NCBI GenBank assembly: GCA_937880585.1
Contig: CALFMR010000389.1
Span: 1-6,286 of the forward strand
Direction of reading: 5' to 3'
Source: an uncultured Acidobacteriota bacterium
Lineage (GTDB): Bacteria > Acidobacteriota > Vicinamibacteria > Vicinamibacterales > SCN-69-37
DNA length: 6,286 nucleotides
Both the position numbers and the translations under genes were made by a program. Each line of letters starts with the position of its first letter. Position 1 is the stretch's first letter. The notes below the pieces were generated by a model. That model was not told the DNA's origin. It made no database searches and saw only the letters and a list, made by a program, of their open reading frames with translations. This document shows, one piece after another, positions 1 to 4,819 of this stretch.

Positions 1-546
1 ATGGTCGACGAGGTCATCGCGCGCTTCGGCCGGATCGATCTGCTCGTGAACAACGCCGGCGTGCAGACGACCGGGGCGCTCCTCGACGTGACGGAGACGG
101 ACTGGGATCGCGTCATCGACACGAACTTGAAGGGCTGCTTCCTCTGCACGCAGGCCGCGGCGCGCCGCATGAAAGACACGGGCGGCGGCGCCATCGTCAA
201 CATCGGATCCGGATGCTGCAAGGTGCCGTTTCCTGGGCTCGTGGCCTACTCGGCGAGCAAGGCGGGCATCGACATGCTGACGAAGCTCGCAGCCGTCGAG
301 CTCGGACCGCTCGGCATCCGCGTGAATTGCGTGGCGCCGGGCGCCGTCGAAATCGAGCGCACGCGCCTCGAACGCGAGGATTATGCCGGCGACTGGTCGC
401 GCGTGACGCCGCTGCGCCGCATCGGCACGCCGCTCGACATCGCTCGGGCCGTCGTCTTTCTCGCGAGCGAAGAGGCGTCGTTCATCACCGGCCAGACGAT
501 CTGGGTCGACGGCGGCCTGTTCGGCCAGCCGCCGTGGGCGACATAG
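1..546 (+). CDS. SDR-family oxidoreductase, 5'-truncated by window edge
   Basis: This is the C-terminal ~181 residues of a classical short-chain dehydrogenase/reductase, a cytosolic NAD(P)H-dependent enzyme acting on alcohols, sugars or ketones. Visible landmarks (numbered from the first visible residue) are NNAG at 17-20, the structural Asn of the TNLKG segment (N42), catalytic Ser in NIGSG (S70), YSASK with Y83 and K87, the PGAVE loop at 113-117, and the FITGQTIWVDGG C-terminal strand. The TGxxxGIG dinucleotide-binding motif and about 75-80 N-terminal residues are missing. The first visible codon is ATG, but it lies in the helix before the NNAG strand, so it is an internal Met and the gene begins upstream. 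The stop is TAG at 544-546. The next gene is a second SDR 75 bp downstream, so co-transcription is likely. A CC dipeptide follows the catalytic Ser. The substrate cannot be told from sequence. Confidence 0.93.
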   Translation: MVDEVIARFGRIDLLVNNAGVQTTGALLDVTETDWDRVIDTNLKGCFLCTQAAARRMKDTGGGAIVNIGSGCCKVPFPGLVAYSASKAGIDMLTKLAAVELGPLGIRVNCVAPGAVEIERTRLEREDYAGDWSRVTPLRRIGTPLDIARAVVFLASEEASFITGQTIWVDGGLFGQPPWAT

Positions 547-560
547 GAGTGAAAGGCACG

Positions 561-595
561 GTCAAGTTGGAAGTTCGAAGACAGAAGCCAGAAGG
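561..595 (+). repeat. 35-bp heptad-periodic spacer repeat, copy A
   Basis: This repeat fills much of the spacer between the two SDR genes. It starts GTCAAGTTG and then carries four GAAG cores exactly 7 nt apart (570-573, 577-580, 584-587, 591-594), giving a GAAGNNN tandem pattern. The inverted copy at 4773..4807 matches at 32 of 35 positions. All three differences lie outside the GAAG cores. Like the other copy, it lies just upstream of a gene read in the same direction and ends in AGAAGG, a Shine-Dalgarno-like string. Its function is unknown. Confidence 0.85.
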
Positions 596-607
596 AAGCA
601 AAGACAT

Positions 608-612
608 GAAGG
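608..612 (+). promoter_or_regulatory. ribosome binding site for second SDR
   Basis: GAAGG ends 9 nt before the ATG at 622, good Shine-Dalgarno spacing, and supports that start. It overlaps a mini-ORF starting at ATG 606 (MKVLSHAV, stop at 630-632), which runs 11 nt into the SDR gene. Confidence 0.6.
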
Positions 613-621
613 TACTCAGCC

Positions 622-1392
<771 letters not shown>

Positions 1393-1409
1393 GTCATCTT
1401 CTTTGCAGT

Positions 1410-1482
1410 GCGCTGGGGCCCAGCGCGACGGCGCTTCGCCGCCCTCGCTACGCTCGGGGGCTTGCGGAGCCGTCTTTTTTTT
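1410..1482 (+). terminator. probable intrinsic terminator after the SDR pair
   Basis: This starts 17 nt after the SDR stop. A near-perfect palindrome, GCGCTGGGGCCCAGCGC (1410-1426), is followed by a longer imperfect stem-loop. Its outer arms are GACGGC (1427-1432) and GCCGTC (1469-1474), with further possible pairing inside. Eight consecutive T residues (1475-1482) follow directly. This is the expected order for a rho-independent terminator read on the + strand. Most of the inner stem is made of the 40-bp repeat (1428-1467). The structure overlaps the 3' end of the converging hydrolase gene, whose codons read through both the T-run and the hairpin arm. Confidence 0.75.
1428..1467 (-). repeat. 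40-bp GC-rich gene-end repeat, copy 1
   Basis: Read on the - strand, this 40-nt block matches 4349..4388 on the + strand at 39 of 40 positions; the single difference is the fifth base (A here, G there). It includes CCCCCGAGCGTAGCGAGGG and a small GGCG-AAG-CGCC hairpin. It encodes the last residues and TAG stop of the alpha/beta hydrolase. Only this copy has flanking arms (GACGGC/GCCGTC) and a T-run that turn it into a terminator-like structure. It may be an extragenic palindromic-type element. Confidence 0.88.
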
Positions 1483-2290
1483 GTCCCAGCCCCGTCCCTG
1501 TCACCTCTCCTACGAAGCGTTCGACCTCTCGCGCGAAGATCTCCGGCGCTTCGAAGAACGGCAGGTGGCCGCAGTCGTCGATGACGTGCATCGGCGGCGG
1601 GCCGGGGATGGTGTCGACGAACGCCTTTACCGCGTCGGGCGGGGCGTAGCTGTCGTCGCGGCCGCTGAGCGACAGGCAAGGAATCGTCAGCGTTGGCGCG
1701 ATCGCGGCCGTGTCGCCGCTGAGGAGCAGGCCAATCGAACGGACGTAGACGTCCGCGTCCTGCACTTCGAACAGACGCTCGAACGTGCCGACCATTTCCG
1801 GCCGCGTGCGGAGCGTCGACGGCGAGAAGTTTCCCGGCGACACGCGCGGGCCAAAGCCGTCGAGGCCGTGCGCCGCGATGTCCTCGGCGCGTTCAGTGAG
1901 CCGCGCGCGAATTGCCGGCCGCACGCGTGGCAACCCCCCAACGAAAACACACGCGCGCATCCACTCGGGCCAGGCGCGCCAGGCGAGCAGCGCCAGCATC
2001 GTGCCCATCGAGTGGCCGACGAAGATGATCGGCTCGCCGATGTGCGCGAAGAGATCGCCGAGGTCGTCGACCCACCCGTCGAGCGCATCAGGGACGGAAC
2101 CCGGACGGCTCCGTCCCGTCCCGGGTAGATCGACAAGGAAGGTGTGGCAGCGATCGCGGAGACGCCGGGCCATGCCCGTGAAGAAATAGGCACCGCCGCC
2201 CAGGCCATGAACGGCCACGAGCGGCGGGCCGGATCCGTCCTCGTCGACGACGAGCGAACGGCCGCTTCGGGTGGCGATCTGCAGCGCCAT
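1448..2290 (-). CDS. alpha/beta hydrolase
   Basis: A 280-residue alpha/beta-fold hydrolase, probably cytosolic; I see no signal peptide. Visible landmarks are the HGLGGG oxyanion segment (28-33), DLPGTGRS (54-61), nucleophile elbow GHSMG with Ser94, the acid in SGRDD (Asp212 or Asp213) and catalytic His242 in DCGHLPFFEAPE. Family members include esterases, C-C hydrolases and haloperoxidase-like enzymes, and the substrate is not evident. The open frame extends 82 codons upstream, but that part overlaps the DJ-1/PfpI gene and is Arg-rich antisense sequence. ATG at 2290 gives a standard beta-strand start. It lies 11 nt after the upstream stop with no strong ribosome site, so translational coupling is likely. 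The tail after about residue 268 (GQKKDGSASPRA) is encoded by an A8 run, a terminator arm and the 40-bp repeat. It is probably a late extension beyond the fold. Confidence 0.92.
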   Translation of the reverse strand: MALQIATRSGRSLVVDEDGSGPPLVAVHGLGGGAYFFTGMARRLRDRCHTFLVDLPGTGRSRPGSVPDALDGWVDDLGDLFAHIGEPIIFVGHSMGTMLALLAWRAWPEWMRACVFVGGLPRVRPAIRARLTERAEDIAAHGLDGFGPRVSPGNFSPSTLRTRPEMVGTFERLFEVQDADVYVRSIGLLLSGDTAAIAPTLTIPCLSLSGRDDSYAPPDAVKAFVDTIPGPPPMHVIDDCGHLPFFEAPEIFAREVERFVGEVTGTGLGQKKDGSASPRA

Positions 2291-2301
2291 CCGCGGGCCG
2301 A

Positions 2302-2865
2302 CTACGCGGGAACCGAGCTCGTCAGGCAGGCGAACACCTGGCGGTAGAACGCCGGATGCTCGCGCCACGTCTGGGCCGAGACCATGCGATCGTCGCGCAC
2401 CGCGTCCTCGGGAACGAACGTGCCGCCGGCGGCTTCGAGCTCGAGCTTGACGTGCTCGTAGCAGGTCGCGCGCTTGCCTTTGACGAGATTGGCGGCCGCG
2501 AGCAGTTGGACGCCGTGGCAGATCGCGAAGAGCCATTTGCCCTGGCGATCGAACTCACGAAGGATCTCGAGCACGCGCTTGTTGTTGCGTAGGTACTCCG
2601 GCGCGCGGCCGCCGATGCAGAGCACGGCGTCGTAGTCCTTGACGTTGACGTCGTCGAACGTGATGTCCGATTCCATCACGTACCCGGGACGCTCCTTGTA
2701 GGTGTCCCAGCCGGGTTCGAAGTCGTGGATGACCAGGTGCAGCCGCCGCTTGGCCGGCGCGGCCACGACCGGCTCGACACCGGCCTCCTGGAAGCGATGG
2801 ACCGCGTACCACGTCTCGTAGCTCTCGCCGCCGTCGCCAACGATGATCAGCACCTTGCTCGCCAT
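2302..2865 (-). CDS. DJ-1/PfpI family protein
   Basis: A 187-residue protein of the DJ-1/PfpI superfamily, class I glutamine amidotransferase-like fold. The nucleophile elbow is AICHG with Cys116 and His117, followed by LLAAANLVKGK. The strand before it carries CIGGRAPEYLR (83-93), a strong PfpI-subfamily mark. An N-terminal acidic segment (DGGESYE, 11-17) can supply the conserved Glu near the Cys. Relatives are described as intracellular peptidases, deglycases/glyoxalases or stress proteins, and sequence alone does not separate these. The start at 2865 begins with the MASKVLIIVGDG strand and has AGGAG 8 nt upstream. A longer frame to 2940 would add 25 residues without fold character and pass through that ribosome site. 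It is followed after 11 nt by an alpha/beta hydrolase, a likely two-gene operon. Confidence 0.94.
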   Translation of the reverse strand: MASKVLIIVGDGGESYETWYAVHRFQEAGVEPVVAAPAKRRLHLVIHDFEPGWDTYKERPGYVMESDITFDDVNVKDYDAVLCIGGRAPEYLRNNKRVLEILREFDRQGKWLFAICHGVQLLAAANLVKGKRATCYEHVKLELEAAGGTFVPEDAVRDDRMVSAQTWREHPAFYRQVFACLTSSVPA

Positions 2866-2873
2866 GTCGGGAA

Positions 2874-2878
2874 CTCCT
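2874..2878 (-). promoter_or_regulatory. Shine-Dalgarno of DJ-1/PfpI gene
   Basis: AGGAG on the - strand, 8 nt before ATG at 2865, is the clearest ribosome site in the window. It fixes the start and rules out the longer frame reaching 2940. Confidence 0.8.
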
Positions 2879-2951
2879 GTCTGAAAGGTGGGCCTAGTTT
2901 CGGGCGAAGCCGGACGCGACGTCAACGGCCGCCGCAGCACGCCAATCCACG

Positions 2952-2957
2952 TATACT
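2952..2957. promoter_or_regulatory. possible -10 element in the divergent spacer
   Basis: The 202-bp spacer 2866..3067 separates two divergent genes and must hold at least one promoter. TATACT at 2952-2957 is a good -10 match on the + strand, about 110 nt before the VWFA-like start. On the - strand the same site offers TAGTAT (2958-2953) for the DJ-1/PfpI gene. No convincing -35 hexamer sits at 16-18 nt in either direction, so this is tentative. Confidence 0.3.
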
Positions 2958-3011
2958 ACCGCTCTATCCACTTCCATTCGCGCCTCCGCGCTTGGCCACC
3001 TTCGCAGCTCG

Positions 3012-3035
3012 CGCCGCGGGAGGGCGGGCGCGGCG
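3012..3035 (+). promoter_or_regulatory. stem-loop in the 5' leader of the VWFA-like gene
   Basis: Perfect 7-bp arms CGCCGCG (3012-3018) and CGCGGCG (3029-3035) enclose a purine-rich 10-nt loop, GGAGGGCGGG. The structure ends 32 nt before the ATG at 3068. Such GC stems arise often by chance in DNA this rich in GC, so a regulatory role is only possible. Confidence 0.3.
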
Positions 3036-3067
3036 ATGCGGGACGGATTCCGGTTCGAGGGCGAGGC

Positions 3068-4390
3068 ATGACACCGACCAGGAGACGCTCGCGCCGCACG
3101 ACGGTCGGCCTCGTCGCAGCGGCGTTCAGCGCGGTCGCGCTCGCCGCGTCGAGCGCTCGTCCGGCGGCGCAGGAGACGGCGTCGACGCAGGCGCCGTTCC
3201 GTGCACGCACGGACCTCGTACAGATCGACGTGCAGGTCGTCGATCGCGACGGTCGGCCCGTGTCCGGCCTCGACGCGAGCCAGTTCGACGTCACGATCGC
3301 CGGCGATCGCCGCCGCGTCGCCTTCGCGCAGCTCGTCGACGCCAACGGCACGAGCGTGTCGGTGGCCGGCCTCGCCACGTCCGCCGCTGCGCCGGACGGG
3401 CCTGTCGTCTCGATCGATCCGCTCGCGGGCCGGCGCGTGTTCATGGTCGCCGTCGACGCGATGTCGTTCGACGTCGCCGTGTCGCGCGGCGTGGCCGAGG
3501 CGGCGGCCAACTTCGTGCGCGCGCTCCCCGAGGACGATCTCGTCGGCCTCTACAGCTATCCGCTCGGCCCGAAGGTCGATCCGACGAGCAGTCACGTCGC
3601 GGTCGTCCAGGCGCTCGGCCGCGTCAGCGGCCAGCGCGGATCGGCGCTCGCCGGCAGCCACGACGTGAGGCCCTCCGACATCGTCGACTACTTCGCCGCG
3701 GTGAATGCCGGCGGGTCACGCGACGTCTCGGCGATCTTGGCGCGGTACTGTGGGGACGGGGGCGGTGGCATCGAACGACAGTGCGCCGCCGAGGTCGCGC
3801 TCGAGATCGAGAACGAGGGGCGGCTGCTCGAGACCCAGGCGCGGACGAGCCTCGGCATGCTCGAGCCGCTGCTCTTGCGGCTCAGCGACATTCCCGGCCG
3901 CAAGGTGCTCGTGCTCGTCAGTGCCGGCATGCCGCTGTCCGATCGCCCGGGCGGCCGGCCGGACGTTGGCGACCTGCCGATTCGGCTCGGCGAGTCGGCC
4001 GCGCGAGCCAACGTCGCGATCTACACGCTCTATCTCGATCACCGCCTGCTCGCGCAGTACTCGGCCGAGACGCGGCACGCGTCGCGCAATATGACGAATC
4101 TCGGTCGCGACAGCGATCTGTCGATGCGCTGGCTCGATCAGTTCTCGGGCACGGCCGGCGGCGCGCTTCTGCGCGTGCTGGTCGACGACGGCGCACAGGC
4201 GTTCACGCGGATCGTGCGAGAGACGTCGGCGTATTACCTCTTGGGCGTCGAACCGGCCGACGCCGACCGCACCGGCCGTGCGCGCCAGATCAAAGTGAAG
4301 GTCCGCACCCGCGGCCTGACCGTCCGCGCCCGCCAGTGGGTCGTGGTGCCGCGAGCCCCCGAGCGTAGCGAGGGCGGCGAAGCGCCGTAG
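3068..4390 (+). CDS. secreted VWFA-related protein, Acidobacterial type (TIGR03436-like)
   Basis: A 440-residue exported protein. Residues 1-35 form a signal peptide: a TRRRSRR basic head, a hydrophobic core at 13-27 and likely cleavage near ARPAA. A DLVQIDVQVVDRDGRPVSGL strand module (49-68) with SQFDVTIAGD follows. Then comes a von Willebrand A-like domain from about 123, with the first strand VFMVAVD and a later KVLVLVSAGMP at 279-289. The ETSAYYLLGVEPAD (386-399) and LTVRARQWVV (417-426) end matches the family. The metal site is degenerate: D130 and S133 replace DxSxS. The only two cysteines are C228 and C239. ATG 3068 has GAGGG 6 nt upstream and starts exactly at the signal peptide; the open frame to 2888 is unsupported. 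The last 12 residues (RAPERSEGGEAP) come from the 40-bp repeat. The role is unknown; protein-protein contact at the envelope is plausible. Confidence 0.9.
   Translation: MTPTRRRSRRTTVGLVAAAFSAVALAASSARPAAQETASTQAPFRARTDLVQIDVQVVDRDGRPVSGLDASQFDVTIAGDRRRVAFAQLVDANGTSVSVAGLATSAAAPDGPVVSIDPLAGRRVFMVAVDAMSFDVAVSRGVAEAAANFVRALPEDDLVGLYSYPLGPKVDPTSSHVAVVQALGRVSGQRGSALAGSHDVRPSDIVDYFAAVNAGGSRDVSAILARYCGDGGGGIERQCAAEVALEIENEGRLLETQARTSLGMLEPLLLRLSDIPGRKVLVLVSAGMPLSDRPGGRPDVGDLPIRLGESAARANVAIYTLYLDHRLLAQYSAETRHASRNMTNLGRDSDLSMRWLDQFSGTAGGALLRVLVDDGAQAFTRIVRETSAYYLLGVEPADADRTGRARQIKVKVRTRGLTVRARQWVVVPRAPERSEGGEAP
4349..4388 (+). repeat. 40-bp GC-rich gene-end repeat, copy 2
   Basis: This matches the - strand of 1428..1467 at 39 of 40 positions. 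It lies inside the last codons of the VWFA-like gene and ends directly before the TAG at 4388-4390 (sharing its T), encoding RAPERSEGGEAP. It contains GGCG-AAG-CGCC (4376-4386). Unlike copy 1, it lacks the GACGGC/GCCGTC outer arms and a T-run. Confidence 0.88.
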
Positions 4391-4440
4391 GCGCCGCGGG
4401 GCGCGCCACTGCGGGCGTCTGCCGCGATAGGGGCCCGCCG
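4390..4440. other. GC-rich convergent spacer with weak hairpins
   Basis: The spacer between the converging VWFA-like and SugE genes holds GGCGC/GCGCC arms (4390-4394 with 4403-4407) and GCGGGC/GCCCGC arms (4411-4416 with 4433-4438). Neither is followed by a T-run on either strand. It may help end transcription from both sides, but it is not a recognisable intrinsic terminator. Confidence 0.3.
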
Positions 4441-4443
4441 ACC

Positions 4444-4764
4444 CTACTCGCCGCCCGCGATCTTCAATCCGACGACGCCCAGGATGATCAAGGCGATGCA
4501 GGCGAGCCGGGCGGGTGTGGCGGGTTCGCCGAAAAGCCACAAGCCGAGGATCGCCGTGCCCGCCGCGCCGATCCCCGTCCACACGGCGTAGGCCGTGCCG
4601 ATCGGCAGCGTCCGCGCGGCCAAGGCGAGCAGGACGACGCTCATGACGAGCCCGACGACGGTGACGACCGATGCGACGGGGCGCGTGAAGCTGTGGCTGT
4701 ATTTCAAGCCAATGGCCCACGAGATCTCGAAGAGCGACGCGATGAAGAGGATGATCCAGGGCAA
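4444..4764 (-). CDS. sugE: SugE/Gdx-type small multidrug resistance exporter
   Basis: A 106-residue inner-membrane protein of the small multidrug resistance family, the usual length. Four hydrophobic segments are visible at about 3-21, 30-50, 56-79 and 85-102. The essential acidic residue Glu13 lies in helix 1 (LFEISWAIGLKYSHSFTR). TLPIGTAYAVWTGIGAAGTA (52-71) is very close, from memory, to E. coli SugE. Members of this branch (Gdx) export guanidinium, and some export quaternary ammonium compounds, by proton antiport as dual-topology dimers. The start codon is TTG (4764-4762), giving MPWIIL, which aligns with the MSWIIL start of SugE. GAAGG 8 nt upstream comes from the end of the heptad repeat. 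The gene follows a sugar ABC ATPase after 55 bp. No guanidine riboswitch is visible in that spacer; one further upstream cannot be excluded. Confidence 0.92.
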   Translation of the reverse strand: MPWIILFIASLFEISWAIGLKYSHSFTRPVASVVTVVGLVMSVVLLALAARTLPIGTAYAVWTGIGAAGTAILGLWLFGEPATPARLACIALIILGVVGLKIAGGE

Positions 4765-4772
4765 GAGGAATA

Positions 4773-4777
4773 CCTTC
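4773..4777 (-). promoter_or_regulatory. ribosome site for SugE, carried by the repeat
   Basis: GAAGG on the - strand, 8 nt before TTG at 4764, supports the TTG start. It is the last part of repeat copy B, so a dispersed element appears to supply translation initiation here. Confidence 0.55.
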
Positions 4778-4807
4778 TGGCTTCCGGCTTCAAACTTCCA
4801 ACTTGAC
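4773..4807 (-). repeat. 35-bp heptad-periodic spacer repeat, copy B
   Basis: Read on the - strand, this matches 561..595 at 32 of 35 positions and has the same four GAAG cores at 7-nt steps. It occupies 35 of the 55 bp between the ABC ATPase stop and the SugE TTG start. Its terminal GAAGG (4777-4773) is 8 nt from that start and can act as the ribosome site. Confidence 0.85.
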
Positions 4808-4819
4808 TCGCGCCGGCTC

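Noticed and set aside
1..3. ATG at position 1 as the true start of the first SDR
   Set aside because: The protein would lack the TGxxxGIG cofactor motif and the first half of the Rossmann fold; the Met is internal and the gene is cut by the window edge.
561..595. CRISPR-like or IS-end interpretation of the repeats
   Set aside because: Copies are single, kilobases apart, with no regular spacers, cas genes, transposase or target-site duplications.
2291..2536. 82-codon N-terminal extension of the alpha/beta hydrolase
   Set aside because: It lies fully inside the DJ-1/PfpI gene on the same strand, is Arg-rich and has no fold character. ATG 2290 gives a normal family start.
2725..4368. A 547-codon open frame on the + strand over the divergent spacer and the VWFA-like gene
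   Set aside because: The translation is Arg-rich with no domain. It overlaps the well-supported VWFA-like gene in another frame, as expected in GC-rich DNA.
4765..4819. Guanidine riboswitch before SugE
   Set aside because: The 55-bp spacer is mostly the heptad repeat. I see no paired hairpins with ACGR loops (guanidine-II), and it is too short for guanidine-I.
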